Part shown: one piece after another, positions 49,246 to 58,519 of the stretch
Layout: the number at the start of each line of letters is the position of its first letter
How positions within the stretch are numbered: the first letter of the stretch is position 1
From: Candidatus Kutchimonas denitrificans
Lineage (GTDB): Bacteria; Gemmatimonadota; Gemmatimonadetes; Palauibacterales; KS3-K002
Assembly: GCA_011774835.1 (NCBI GenBank)
Contig: JAACAK010000049.1
Coordinates: 79,653 to 143,652 of the forward strand
Length of the DNA: 64,000 nucleotides
Direction: 5' to 3'
Notes under the pieces: generated by a model
What the model was told of the DNA's origin: nothing
Database searches by the model: none
What the model saw: only the letters and a program-made list of their open reading frames with translations
Position numbers and translations under genes: made by a program

Positions 49246-50403
49246 CTAGTAGCGGAAGATCGCCGCCAGCGAGCCCCCCGAGCCCCCATCCGGTATCTCA
49301 TCCGGCTTGACCGCGAAGACGTCTCCGCCGTGTGCCAGCGTCTGCACGGCCGCCAGGTCGAGCAGGTCCTGATCGCCAGGCTCCGGCTCGTCATGGACCA
49401 TCAGATCTTGGCCGCTGGGATCGTACGTACCCCAACGCTGTACCCCGACCGCGACGAAGAGTGAAGCGATGCGTCCGTTGTGGGCCGCCGGGACGATGGC
49501 ATCCAGCTCGTCGGTGGCCCGTCCGGTGCCCAGGAGCTCGTGGAACTGCGCCGCCGCTCGCTCCAGTTTGCGTGCGAAGTGTGGCTCCAGAATCGACCAG
49601 GCCCGATCGTGAAGCTCCTGATCCGACAGTGGTTCCGGGTTCCCCACGATCCCCTCCTCCATCACTTTGGCGTAGCTGTTCGCCTCGCGATAAATGGGCA
49701 GCAGGTAATCGACGCCGGCGAGCACGAGGGGAGCGCTCTCGTCGGCCAACAGCTCCTGCAGCCCGTTGTCGATCACTTTGAAATAGCGCAGCAGCGCCTT
49801 CTTGTGGACCGACTCGTCGGCGCCGCCACCGCCGTGGCCGTGAAAGATGGCCCCGCCGGCACGGTTCGCCGTATGGAACTGCAACTGCTTCTCTCGCTCT
49901 TCCGCGCCGAGCGCATCACGCAAGCTCTTCGGCAGGCTATCGAGATTGACCGGGCCGACCCGGTGGTGGGTGCCCTGGAGCAGACGGACCTCGTTCTGAC
50001 TCAAGGCCAGCACGTAGAAGCGACCGTCGACGGTGAACAGCGAGAGCAACGGCTTGATGTGGAAGCGGTCGGTCAGGACCACGAGCTCGTTGAACTCATA
50101 CGGCAAGCGGTAATGCCGGAACGTCTCGGTCGAGATGAAGACGGCGAGGCCGTCGCCCTGGTGCTGCCAGAAGTCGTCATCGTCCAGAAGCGAATGGGCG
50201 GGGGCGAGCAGCTCCTCGGCCTCGCTGCTCCGCAGCCCGCTGTCGACCAGCCGCTCGCCCGCCTGCCTCAGGACGTTCTTGAAACGTATCGGATCTTGCT
50301 TCGTCTCCACGCCCGTGCGATGTGTCGGCAGATAAAGCGAGATCGAGGGCACGTCGCGTTCGTCGATGAGCTCCCGCAACTCCGCCCGATTCAGCAAATC
50401 CAT
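49246..50403 (-). CDS. baeRF-family protein (bacterial archaeo-eukaryotic release factor family 7-like)
   Basis: 385 residues. Sequence architecture fits the bacterial aeRF1-related families: an N-terminal ISLYLPTHRTGVETKQDPIRFKNVLRQAGERL region, a central domain with EVRLLQGTHHRVGPVNLDSLPKSLRDAL and a C-terminal SLFVAVGVQRWGTYD part. The insertion FHGHGGGGADESVHKKALLRYFKVI with a Gly-rich loop sits where a GGQ loop would be in eRF1-type proteins, but the GGQ triplet itself is not seen. The family may rescue ribosomes or act in RNA-related stress. It is convergent with fdsA. The family label is from recalled motifs and is moderate confidence. Confidence 0.65.
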   Translation of the reverse strand: MDLLNRAELRELIDERDVPSISLYLPTHRTGVETKQDPIRFKNVLRQAGERLVDSGLRSSEAEELLAPAHSLLDDDDFWQHQGDGLAVFISTETFRHYRLPYEFNELVVLTDRFHIKPLLSLFTVDGRFYVLALSQNEVRLLQGTHHRVGPVNLDSLPKSLRDALGAEEREKQLQFHTANRAGGAIFHGHGGGGADESVHKKALLRYFKVIDNGLQELLADESAPLVLAGVDYLLPIYREANSYAKVMEEGIVGNPEPLSDQELHDRAWSILEPHFARKLERAAAQFHELLGTGRATDELDAIVPAAHNGRIASLFVAVGVQRWGTYDPSGQDLMVHDEPEPGDQDLLDLAAVQTLAHGGDVFAVKPDEIPDGGSGGSLAAIFRY

Positions 50404-50593
50404 ACATTGCCTCCCAAACTGTCATCTTCCGAACGTGCCGCCGCAGGCCGACGATGAGGGCAAGAGCCGCAGCCGCCAACCGCCGGACTGCTTCGACAAC
50501 ACGTCCCGGGGAACTTCGAATGTCCTAGCGTCGATCTTGAACATAAGGTCCCGGGGCCCGAGGTCGCCACGCGGCACCTGAAACAGCTAAGTT

Positions 50594-50740
50594 GTGGGTG
50601 TACCGGAAGCAGTGTTCGAGGACGAGCTTGGCCGGCAAATAACGAAGAAGGACCCGTGGATCGACGAGTCGACCGACTTTGAAGCGGAGGCAAAGCGCGG
50701 CGCGATCTCGCCGCTCACCGGTTCGTTGCTCTGCTGTTGA
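50594..50740 (+). CDS. Possible small protein, unsupported beyond composition
   Basis: A 48-codon frame from GTG 50594. Its sequence (VGVPEAVFEDELGRQI, then KKDPWIDESTDFEAEAK, ending LCC) has balanced, protein-like composition with acidic residues. It lacks a good ribosome binding site and overlaps nothing. The stretch 50404-50778 has no other candidate gene, so this is its only content. Treat as hypothetical. Confidence 0.25.
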   Translation: MGVPEAVFEDELGRQITKKDPWIDESTDFEAEAKRGAISPLTGSLLCC

Positions 50741-50778
50741 CTATTCACAATTCCCACTACAGGGGTCGGTGCCGTAAG

Positions 50779-51003
50779 ATGAGACTGGTGAAGGTGGCTT
50801 CGTTCCCGAGCCGCGTGGAAGCGGGGCTGGCTGCGGGCATCCTGGAATCGAATGGGATCATGCATACGATCCGGGCCGACGACGTCGGGATCTTCGGGCC
50901 CGGCCACCAGGGCCCTTTCCACAAGGGGGTCGACCTGCTGGTGGCCGAGACGGACCTGGCCGAGGCTCTCAGCCTGCTGCAGGACGCCGGGCTGCTGGAA
51001 TGA
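50779..51003 (+). CDS. DUF2007-family putative signal-transducing protein
   Basis: 74 residues from ATG 50779. The conserved pattern VKVASFPSRVEAGLAAGILESNGI near the N-terminus and VDLLVAETDLAEALSLLQDAG at the C-terminus is that of DUF2007, a small ferredoxin-like fold of unknown role. The middle segment (ADDVGIFGPGHQGPFHKG) shows the usual variable loop. The gene lies alone between the baeRF gene and another small gene. Confidence 0.75.
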   Translation: MRLVKVASFPSRVEAGLAAGILESNGIMHTIRADDVGIFGPGHQGPFHKGVDLLVAETDLAEALSLLQDAGLLE

Positions 51004-51096
51004 TCCCGGCGAGACCGGTTGAATCTCGAGCCGGCGCTTCGCCGTAAGGTGTAGAAGGCCAACGGTACGTTGATCCAATGGAGGACGGAATTACAG

Positions 51097-51378
51097 ATGG
51101 GAATCGAGCTGTTGTTCGCCGGCGGTGCGGCCTACGCCGGTTTCAGATATACGAAGAAGTTCGTGGTGCGTAAGCTACGCTTCGTTCCGAACGCCCGTAA
51201 GAAAGCGACCCCGTGGATCGCGGGCGCGGGCGCCGCCATCGTCGCGGCACCTGTCGCCGCGCTCCTCCCCATCATCGGCGGCCTCACCGCGGCGGCCTTC
51301 GGTGCCGGTGTGTTCGGCGGCGTAAAGGCCGGGAACAAGGAACTGGACGGGACGAACGTCTGGGGCGATCGGCGCTGA
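51097..51378 (+). CDS. Small membrane protein with Gly/Ala-rich hydrophobic core
   Basis: 93 residues from ATG 51097. A short N-terminal helix (IELLFAGGAAYAGF), a basic loop (YTKKFVVRKLRFVPNARKKATPW) and a long hydrophobic Ala/Gly-rich segment (IAGAGAAIVAAPVAALLPIIGGLTAAAFGAGVFGG) suggest a single or hairpin membrane-associated protein. The C-terminus is polar. No family recognised. It is convergent with the ABC permease gene. Confidence 0.55.
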   Translation: MGIELLFAGGAAYAGFRYTKKFVVRKLRFVPNARKKATPWIAGAGAAIVAAPVAALLPIIGGLTAAAFGAGVFGGVKAGNKELDGTNVWGDRR

Positions 51379-51452
51379 GCCGACACAGGAGAACTCCACC
51401 ACACCACCCGACCCCACCTCCTTCCGTCCACAAACGCCAGGTGCGCTAACCG

Positions 51453-53123
51453 TTACGCCGCTGTGCCGCCCTGTAGCCATCGCTGACCGAACAGAAACGC
51501 CCCGGCGACGAGCAGCATCAGGAGCACGCCGTAGGCGGCGGCGGCGCCGAGGTCGAAGTCGCGAAGCTGAGAGAGGATCTCGATGGAGATCGGGCGGGTG
51601 CGGTGCGTGTAGAGCACGATGGACGCGACGAACTCACCCAGGCCGGTCACGAAGGCGAGGGACGCCCCGGCGGCCAGCGCCGGCAGCAGCCCCGGGAGGG
51701 TGACGCGGCGCAGCGTTCGCCACGGACCGGCACCCAGGGAGGCGGCCGCTTCCTCCAGGCTGGGATCCAGCTGCCGGAAGCCGGCCAGCGCGGCTCGCCC
51801 GGTGAGCGGCAGAACCCGGACCGTGTAGGCGAGCATGAGGATCCAGGGCGTTCCCACCAGCACCCAGCGCAGGGTCAGCGGCTGGCTGACGCTGAACGTC
51901 GTGGCCAGGGCGATGGCCAGCACCGTACCGGGCAGGGCCCAGGGCAGGATGAGGAGCCCCTCCAGCAGCTTCTTCCCGCGGACGCCCCAGCGTACGACGA
52001 GCTGACCGACGGCGACGGCGAGCGCGACGGCGGCGACCGTCGCGGCGCTGGCCATGATCAGAGAGTTGATGATCGGGCGAAGCGTGCGCGCCTCGGAGAA
52101 GAGCTCGACGTAGTTCTCGAGCGAGTAGACGGGCGGCAGTGTCTGTGTCGTCCAGCTGCCATCGGGCACGAACGAAACGAGGAGCAGGGTCAGGTGCGGC
52201 AGGACCAGGAGCGCCACCCCGAGGCCGGCGACCAGGGCGACGCCGGCGGCGGCCCAGCGCGAGCTCACTCGCACGCGGACGCTCCGGGTCCCCTTGCCGG
52301 GCGCCACGTACTCGCGGCCGCCCTCCCAGCGGGACAGCGGCCAGAGGATCAGCAAGGAGACGGCGGCCAGCATCACCGTCTCGACCATCGCCACCCCCAA
52401 CTCGCCCTGGAGCTTGCTGTTGAAGATCTGCGTGGTCATGACGCGGAAGCCGCCGCCGAGCACGTAAGGCGCGCTGAACGACGCCATCGAGGTCATGAAG
52501 GTGAGAAGCGAAGCCCCGGCCAGCGTGGGCGTCAGCAGGGGAAGCGTGACGCGGACCAGCGTGCGGAGGCGGCCGGCGCCCAACGAGGCGGCGGCCTCGA
52601 AGACGGCCGGATCGACCCGGGCCAGGCCCGCCAGGGTGAAGAGATAGAAATACACGTACATCGAGTACGCGTGGACAGCGAGGATGGCGAACGCTCCCTG
52701 GAGCCGCCACGGCGGCTCCTCGAGTCCCAGGATGCCCTGGATCATCCGGCTGGCGATACCACTCTCGCCGTAAAGGAACAGGATGGCGATGACGCCGACC
52801 AGCGGCGGCAACAGCACCGGCATCGCGGCCAGCGCGCCCAGCGCACGACGGCCCGGGAACTCGTAACCCGCGAACAGGAAGGCGAGGGGCACGCCCACGA
52901 GCGCAGATAGCGCGACGGTGGCCAGGGAGATCCAGACGCTGGACCAGAGCGCCCGCAGCTCCGACTCGGTTCGCAGGAAATCGAGGTAGCGCGTCAGCGT
53001 CAGGCCGCCCTCCGTCCTGACGCTTTCGATCAGCACGACGAAGTTCGGGTAGACCACCGCCCAAATCAGGACGGCGAAGACCAGGGCGACGAAGACGCGG
53101 GAGCCCCGCCGGGACGAGTTCAC
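51453..53123 (-). CDS. ABC transporter permease, Fe3+-type (FbpB/AfuB-like), fused two-domain
   Basis: 556 residues, two homologous permease halves. Each half carries the inner-membrane EAA loop: VFEAAASLGAGRLRTLVRVTLPLLTPT near residue 185 and EEAAASLGAGPWRTLRRVTLPGLLPAL near residue 470, matching Fe(3+)-type permeases (CysTW family). About twelve membrane segments are predicted. It overlaps the ATPase gene by 4 bases and is the last gene of the PIG-L/binding-protein/ATPase/permease operon. Substrate iron is suggested by the permease type and by the FbpA-like binding protein. Confidence 0.87.
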   Translation of the reverse strand: MNSSRRGSRVFVALVFAVLIWAVVYPNFVVLIESVRTEGGLTLTRYLDFLRTESELRALWSSVWISLATVALSALVGVPLAFLFAGYEFPGRRALGALAAMPVLLPPLVGVIAILFLYGESGIASRMIQGILGLEEPPWRLQGAFAILAVHAYSMYVYFYLFTLAGLARVDPAVFEAAASLGAGRLRTLVRVTLPLLTPTLAGASLLTFMTSMASFSAPYVLGGGFRVMTTQIFNSKLQGELGVAMVETVMLAAVSLLILWPLSRWEGGREYVAPGKGTRSVRVRVSSRWAAAGVALVAGLGVALLVLPHLTLLLVSFVPDGSWTTQTLPPVYSLENYVELFSEARTLRPIINSLIMASAATVAAVALAVAVGQLVVRWGVRGKKLLEGLLILPWALPGTVLAIALATTFSVSQPLTLRWVLVGTPWILMLAYTVRVLPLTGRAALAGFRQLDPSLEEAAASLGAGPWRTLRRVTLPGLLPALAAGASLAFVTGLGEFVASIVLYTHRTRPISIEILSQLRDFDLGAAAAYGVLLMLLVAGAFLFGQRWLQGGTAA

Positions 53124-54220
53124 CTGGCCGCCTCGGAGGAACGGGCTGGAAAGGCGAACAGTCCGTCCGGCGCCGACGGGGGCCGTAGCCCGACCGCGGC
53201 GCCGACCCGCGCCACGTCGCCGGTCGCCTGCACCTCGAGCCGTCCGCCCTCCACCTCGATCGTATAGACATAGACCGATCCGGCGAATCGCCGGTCGTCC
53301 ACGACCCCGCGTACGGCCTCCGCCTCGTCCGGGCCGCAGATCTCGACGGCCTCAGGCCGCGCCATCAGCCGGATGGCCGCGCCGGGCTCGAGGGGGGGCT
53401 CCGCGGCCGGAGCCGTAGCCGTCCACGTGGCATCGCCGGGCAGCCGGCAGACCACATCGCCGTTCGGGCTGAAGCGCTCCACCGTCGCCGCGACGACGCC
53501 CACCCGGCCGAGGAAGGTCGCGACGAATTCCGTCGCCGGCCGCCGGTACAGCTCCTCGGCCAGGCCGACCTGGTCCAGGTGACCCTCCCGCATCACGGCG
53601 ATGCGGTCCGAGAGCGCGAACGCCTCTTCCTGATCGTGGGTCACGTAAATGCTGGTGATCCCGATCTCCTTCACCAGCGTTCGCAGCTCGCGTCGCGTGC
53701 GCTCGCGCAGCGCCGCGTCGAGGTTCGACAGGGGCTCGTCCAGCAGCAGCACTTCGGGCTCCGGCGCCAGCGCCCGGGCCAGCGCCACCCGCTGCTGCTG
53801 ACCGCCCGACAGCGAGCCCACCGACCGGCGCTGAGTACCGGGGAGCCCGACGAGATCCAAAGCGCCAGCGACCCGCACCTCCACCGCGTCGCGGTCCAGG
53901 CCGGACCGCTCGAGACCGAACGCCACGTTGCTCCCCACGTCGAGATGAGGGAAGAGCGCGTAATGCTGGAACACCATGCCGAAGCCGCGGCGCTGCGGCG
54001 CAGTCCGGGTCAGGTCACGGCCCCGCAGACGGATATGCCCGGCGTCCGGCGTTTCGAACCCGGCGACCAGTCGCAACGTGGTTGTCTTGCCGCAGCCGCT
54101 GGGTCCCAGCAGGGTGACGATCTCGTGCTCGGCGATCTCGAGCGTCAGCTCGCGGACGGCCAGGGAGCCCGAAAACGTCCGGGTCAGCCGATCGAGGTGG
54201 AGGAAGGGATCCTCGCTCAA
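53120..54220 (-). CDS. ABC transporter ATP-binding protein (FbpC-like) with TOBE domain
   Basis: 366 residues from TTG 54220, which overlaps the stop of the upstream gene (TTGA) and is therefore preferred to a longer frame. Walker A is LLGPSGCGKTTTLR, the signature is VGSLSGGQQQRVALARAL, Walker B is EVLLLDEPLSNLDA, and the Q-loop and H-switch (TSIYVTHDQEEAFALSD) are present. Residues about 280-366 form a TOBE-like regulatory or substrate-sensing domain. It energises import of ferric iron or a similar substrate. Confidence 0.9.
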   Translation of the reverse strand: MSEDPFLHLDRLTRTFSGSLAVRELTLEIAEHEIVTLLGPSGCGKTTTLRLVAGFETPDAGHIRLRGRDLTRTAPQRRGFGMVFQHYALFPHLDVGSNVAFGLERSGLDRDAVEVRVAGALDLVGLPGTQRRSVGSLSGGQQQRVALARALAPEPEVLLLDEPLSNLDAALRERTRRELRTLVKEIGITSIYVTHDQEEAFALSDRIAVMREGHLDQVGLAEELYRRPATEFVATFLGRVGVVAATVERFSPNGDVVCRLPGDATWTATAPAAEPPLEPGAAIRLMARPEAVEICGPDEAEAVRGVVDDRRFAGSVYVYTIEVEGGRLEVQATGDVARVGAAVGLRPPSAPDGLFAFPARSSEAAR

Positions 54221-55242
54221 CGCACGCCCTGGCCCCGGATGCTGGCGTCCCAATACCGCATCCACTCGCGCCCACGCGTCTCCAGCAGGGCCCAATCGAC
54301 CTCCATCGGCACCAGCTCCCGCTTGACGTTCACCAGCCAGTCGGGCAGCGAATCGTCGGGTATGTCAGTTCGAGTGATGTTGCGGTAGGCGCTGCGCGCC
54401 GCGAGCAGTTGACCCTCCACCGAGCCCAGGTAGTCGACGAACGCCCGGGCCCATTCGCCCTGCTCGGCGCCTCGCACCACCGCCACGCCGTCCACCAGCA
54501 CGGGCGTGCCGCTCTCGGGGAGTACGTAAGCGAGGTGGACACGATCCTGCACCCGGAGCACGTCCGGCAGGTTCCACAGGGTGATCACTCCCTCCTGCCG
54601 GGCCAGCTTCTGATAGAGCAGCGCCGGGTTCAGCACGTACTCCTTCGTCTGGGCGTCGAGCTTTCTCAACCACTCGTAGCCGGCGGCGGTGTCGCCGGTC
54701 TCCTGGATGCTTCGATACATGATCATCCCGAAGATCGTCCGCATCGTACCGCTGGCCAGCGGGTCGCGGATCAGCACCTCCCCCTTCCAGCGCGGCTCCA
54801 GCACATCGTCCCAGTCCCGCGGCGCTTCCGCGGAGTCCACCGCCTCGCTGTTGTAGGCGATCACCGCCGGCGTCAGGTAGACGCCGAAGTAATGGTCACC
54901 GGGACCCCGCGCCTCGGGGAGCACCGACCCGGCCCAGCTGGGTCGGTACGGCTCGAGCAGCTCATCCGCCGCGGCGCGCTCGAAAAACAGCGCTGGACCG
55001 CCGTACCAGACATCGGCCTGCGGGTTCGCGCTCTCGGAGCGAACCCGGTCCAGCACCTCCTGCGAACCCATGTCCACCCACTGCACGTCGACTTCCGGGT
55101 GCAGGGCCTCGAAGCGTTCCTCGAACAGGACGAGCTGTTCCTTTCCGTGCGGCGAGTACACGGTGAGCACGGTCCGCGAATCGCCGCAGCCGAACGCTAC
55201 AGCCATGACAGCGAGCGTGATCCCGATCAGGTGCCGCTTCAT
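54217..55242 (-). CDS. Extracellular solute-binding lipoprotein, ferric iron type (FbpA/AfuA-like)
   Basis: 341 residues. The lipobox AVAFGC predicts a lipid-anchored protein. The core of the Fe3+ binding family is visible: VYSPHGKEQLVLFEERFEALHPEVDVQWVDMGSQEVLDRVRSE, QADVWYGGPALFFERAAADELL, YFGVYLTPAVIAYNSEAV, RDPLASGTMRTIFGMIM. Typical iron-binding tyrosines are replaced in part, so the substrate could be another oxyanion or complex. It overlaps the PIG-L gene start and the ATPase start by 4 bases each. Confidence 0.85.
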   Translation of the reverse strand: MKRHLIGITLAVMAVAFGCGDSRTVLTVYSPHGKEQLVLFEERFEALHPEVDVQWVDMGSQEVLDRVRSESANPQADVWYGGPALFFERAAADELLEPYRPSWAGSVLPEARGPGDHYFGVYLTPAVIAYNSEAVDSAEAPRDWDDVLEPRWKGEVLIRDPLASGTMRTIFGMIMYRSIQETGDTAAGYEWLRKLDAQTKEYVLNPALLYQKLARQEGVITLWNLPDVLRVQDRVHLAYVLPESGTPVLVDGVAVVRGAEQGEWARAFVDYLGSVEGQLLAARSAYRNITRTDIPDDSLPDWLVNVKRELVPMEVDWALLETRGREWMRYWDASIRGQGVR

Positions 55243-57860
55243 GACGCGAGGCTCAACAGGTTAGCGAGCAGGCGATAGGCGCCGGGCACACCAGCGGGCA
55301 GCTGGCGGAAGAGAGACAGACCGGTGTAGACGTAAAGGCCGTCTCCGTAACGCGCAACCAGCAGGCCGCCGCGCCTGGCCTCCTCTCCCGGGTCGGCGGT
55401 CTCCAGCAGGGGCTGATAGCGCTCGTCCCATTCCGACGCGAAGTAGAGGCCGCGTTCCTGGACCCAGCCCTCGAAATCGCGGGAGTCGATGCGGTTCGGC
55501 CGGTTGAACAGCGGATGGTCGGGGACGAGCACGTTGACCGGCGCGCCTTCATCGCTAACCCGATCGTGCGGGAAGCGTGCGCGGAGGGGATAGGGCGCGA
55601 GGCCGCCCCGGAAAAAGCCGTACTGCTGGTACTGGACGATGAGCGTGCCGCCGCGGCGCGTCCACTCCAGGTAACGTCCGTTCGCCGCGACCAGTGCCGG
55701 ATTGGTCTCGTATGCCCGGGGACCGATGACGATCACCTCGTACCTCGACAGATCCCGGGTCTCGACCTCGCGCCCGGTGAGCACATCGACGGGCAGCCCC
55801 AGGGACGTGATGCCGGTAACCACGTTCCGGCGCGCCGCACCCGCTACGTAGGCGACGCGCTGGCTCGTGTCCGCGATCACGTCGAACGCTTCGACCTCCG
55901 CCTCGGCGTTGCTGAACATCAAGCTTCGACGCACGTGGTCGTAGTCGATGAACGTGTAGCCCGAGGTGTATCGCCGACCCCCCGACTCCGCCACCGCCTG
56001 CAGACGATAGGCGCCGGCGGCCTGGGAGTCCGGCGCCTCGACCGCGAAGTCGAAGCTGGCCGTCGCACCGGGGGCGTCGAGATCGAACTCGACCGCGGAG
56101 GGTGCGACGGTCCAGCCGCCCGGGGCCTCGAGACGCAGTCGACCCGAGGCGCCATCTGGCGCTTCGCCACGCAGGGTCACACCGAAGGCGAGGGTCCGCC
56201 CGCTACCCAGGGGTAGCACGGCGGTCCGGGGCTCCAGGCTCACCCCCACCGCCGGGACCACGGCCAGCCGCCGCCGGATCTCGCCGCGGGCCTGGTCGGC
56301 AAAGCGGTACACCACCTCGACGCGGCGGCGTACCTGCTGGCCCGCGATGGAAACGTCGAGCTCGGCCCGGATGGGCGGGGTGCCGCGAGGCCTGCCGCGC
56401 TCCGGCGTGTCGTCGGGCCAACGATAGAGCGCCCCGGCCCGCGGCTCCTGCAGGTAGTAGGGCCGACTGATCGCGGCGGCCGCCGGGACGGCGATCCGGT
56501 ACCGGAGCCGTCTCAACGACGCCGGCGCGAGCCGCGCCTCCGGTCCGTCCAGCGGCTCCACCTCCCAGCCGGCCGGGGTCTCCAGCGAGAGGCTCCCCAG
56601 CTCCACCGGCCGCTGGCCCGCGTTCCAGACCGCCACTTCCACGGCCAGCCTCTGTCCGGGCACCAGCAGATCGTCATCGGCGAAAGCGCCGACGATCACG
56701 CCGGCCGCCTCGGCCAACGCGGTTTCGAGCTTCGCCTCGTCGACCCCGAGGGCGAAGCGGAGCAGCTCGGCCTCATCGCCGGCTCGAGCAGTGGCCTCGC
56801 GGGCGCGCCGGACGGTGGCCAGCGCGGTCGCCAGGTGCGTCTCGAGCTCCGGCGTGGCCGTACGGCCCAATGCTTCCCGGGCGGCCCGCAGGTGAGCACC
56901 GTAGCCCGTCAGCAGCTCCGCCAGCTGGCCACGGAGCCCACGATCGCGGATCGCCTCGAGCCGACCGACCAGGGTGGTGTCGATCCCGTCGAAGAGCGAG
57001 GACTCGTCCTCCGGCACATCGACCCGGCTCTCCAGCAGCTGGAGCCGGGTCTCCTGCGGGCCCAACCCCTCGATGCGGCCCATGTCCTGCGACCGGTGCT
57101 GGCTGCGGGCCGCCATGGCCATCTGGTGGTACGACCGCCCGTACAGCATGTCGAGCCGGCCGGTCTCGACGGTCAACGTCGTGGCCGCGCTGTCGAAGCG
57201 CGTGGAGCGATAGAGCTTCGACGGGTTCCAGGGCGCCAGGCCCAGGTCGCCGAACCGGCCCGGGTCCCCCGCCACCTCGTACGCCTCGCGGGCCAGCATC
57301 CCCGCGGCGCGGTGCTGACCGTGTCCATCCCTGGGCGTCCCGGAGAAGATCGTGACGATGACCTGTGGTCGGAAACGGCGAATCGCCAGGACGACATCGG
57401 CCAACAGCGAGTCCCTGGGCCAGAACCGGAACGTCTCGTCGGCGGACTTCGAATAGCCGAAATCGTAGGCGCGGGTGAAGTATTGTTCAGCGCCATCGAT
57501 GCGTCGCGCCGCCAGCAGCTCCTCGGTGCGGAGCAGGCCCAGGGCGACCCCGAGCTCCGAACCGATCAGGTTCTGGCCACCCTCACCGCGGGTCAGCGAC
57601 AGATAGGCCGCGTCGGCGCCCATCCCTCGCTCCAACACCGCCAGCAACGCACTGTCTTCGTCATCGGGGTGAGCTCCGATGACGAGGACGCGCTTGATGC
57701 TCCCCAAACCGCGCAGCTCCCGGGCGACAGCGATGATGCCGTGCTCCGTGTCGACCGCACCCGCCGCCCGCGCCGCGTCCGCCTGCGCCGGAGCGTCGGC
57801 CGCGACCGAGAGCAGTATCGGGAGCGCCGCCACACTACCAGTGAGCTGACGAAATGTCAT
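55239..57860 (-). CDS. Secreted PIG-L/LmbE-type deacetylase with a large C-terminal region
   Basis: 873 residues from ATG 57860 with signal peptide ALPILLSVAADAPAQ. The PIG-L domain (residues about 50-300) has the zinc motif VLVIGAHPDDEDSALLAV (HPDD), GHGQHRAAG (third zinc His) and GGQNLIGSELG. The rest contains beta-rich segments (LSLETPAGWEVEPLDGPEARL, AFGVTLRGEAPDGASGRL) like NEW3/Ig-type repeats and a C-terminal glutamine-amidotransferase-like part (DLSRYEVIVIGPRAYETNPALVAANGRYLEWTRRGGTLIVQYQQYG). It would de-N-acetylate sugars outside the cytoplasm. It is first in an operon with a Fe-type ABC importer. Confidence 0.87.
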   Translation of the reverse strand: MTFRQLTGSVAALPILLSVAADAPAQADAARAAGAVDTEHGIIAVARELRGLGSIKRVLVIGAHPDDEDSALLAVLERGMGADAAYLSLTRGEGGQNLIGSELGVALGLLRTEELLAARRIDGAEQYFTRAYDFGYSKSADETFRFWPRDSLLADVVLAIRRFRPQVIVTIFSGTPRDGHGQHRAAGMLAREAYEVAGDPGRFGDLGLAPWNPSKLYRSTRFDSAATTLTVETGRLDMLYGRSYHQMAMAARSQHRSQDMGRIEGLGPQETRLQLLESRVDVPEDESSLFDGIDTTLVGRLEAIRDRGLRGQLAELLTGYGAHLRAAREALGRTATPELETHLATALATVRRAREATARAGDEAELLRFALGVDEAKLETALAEAAGVIVGAFADDDLLVPGQRLAVEVAVWNAGQRPVELGSLSLETPAGWEVEPLDGPEARLAPASLRRLRYRIAVPAAAAISRPYYLQEPRAGALYRWPDDTPERGRPRGTPPIRAELDVSIAGQQVRRRVEVVYRFADQARGEIRRRLAVVPAVGVSLEPRTAVLPLGSGRTLAFGVTLRGEAPDGASGRLRLEAPGGWTVAPSAVEFDLDAPGATASFDFAVEAPDSQAAGAYRLQAVAESGGRRYTSGYTFIDYDHVRRSLMFSNAEAEVEAFDVIADTSQRVAYVAGAARRNVVTGITSLGLPVDVLTGREVETRDLSRYEVIVIGPRAYETNPALVAANGRYLEWTRRGGTLIVQYQQYGFFRGGLAPYPLRARFPHDRVSDEGAPVNVLVPDHPLFNRPNRIDSRDFEGWVQERGLYFASEWDERYQPLLETADPGEEARRGGLLVARYGDGLYVYTGLSLFRQLPAGVPGAYRLLANLLSLAS

Positions 57861-57977
57861 GGTCCGCCAAAGTATGCAGGCCGGGCCTGGGGTGCCAGCC
57901 GTTTCGCATCCTTGTGCCCGGATCGGCCAGCGGCTTAGCATCGTGAGAGGTATCGACCGCCCTCGTCCAACGCGACC

Positions 57978-58463
57978 ATGACGGAACACGACAACACCCC
58001 GACCGCCTCGCGCCCAGTAGCCGTGCCGGCCTTCCTCTGCCTGATCGCCGCCACGCATTTCTCCCACGCCTGGATCGCCGAGCTCCGCGGGATGCCCGTT
58101 CTTCCTCCCGCCGTCGCGCTGGGGTTCCTCCTGGGCCTCGCCTACGCCTGGGTCGCCTGGCTGGGCCGCCGCGGCCGCGGCTTCCGCCACGCGATCAACC
58201 TCGTAGTCGGCGAGGACCTGGGGTTCCTGGCGGCGGGCCTCGTCATGGGGTACCCCTGGGCCGAGATCCTGCGGCCCGGGACCGCAGCGATCGTCGCGTT
58301 CCAGTTCGCCCTCGTCTTCCCGGAGATCTGGCGCCGGCAGGAGCGGGGCCAGCCGATCGTCGCTCCCGCCAGGCTGGCATGGTTCATCCTGGCCTATGCC
58401 CTGGCCTTCGGGATCTATGCCCTTGTGAAACCGCGCGGTTTCTGGAATATTGGGTCAGCTTGA
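57978..58463 (+). CDS. Uncharacterised four-helix membrane protein
   Basis: 161 residues. Hydrophobic segments: PVAVPAFLCLIAATHFSHAW, PPAVALGFLLGLAYAWVAWLG, GEDLGFLAAGLVMGYPWA and PGTAAIVAFQFALVFPEIW with LAWFILAYALAFGIYAL near the end. His-Phe-Ser-His in the first helix is notable but unassigned. It diverges from the PIG-L operon with 117 bases between starts. No family recognised. Confidence 0.6.
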   Translation: MTEHDNTPTASRPVAVPAFLCLIAATHFSHAWIAELRGMPVLPPAVALGFLLGLAYAWVAWLGRRGRGFRHAINLVVGEDLGFLAAGLVMGYPWAEILRPGTAAIVAFQFALVFPEIWRRQERGQPIVAPARLAWFILAYALAFGIYALVKPRGFWNIGSA

Positions 58464-58519
58464 CCCGTTCCCTGCCCGGCTGCTCGCTGGCCCTGCTTCA
58501 CGCTCGCTATTAGCTTGGT

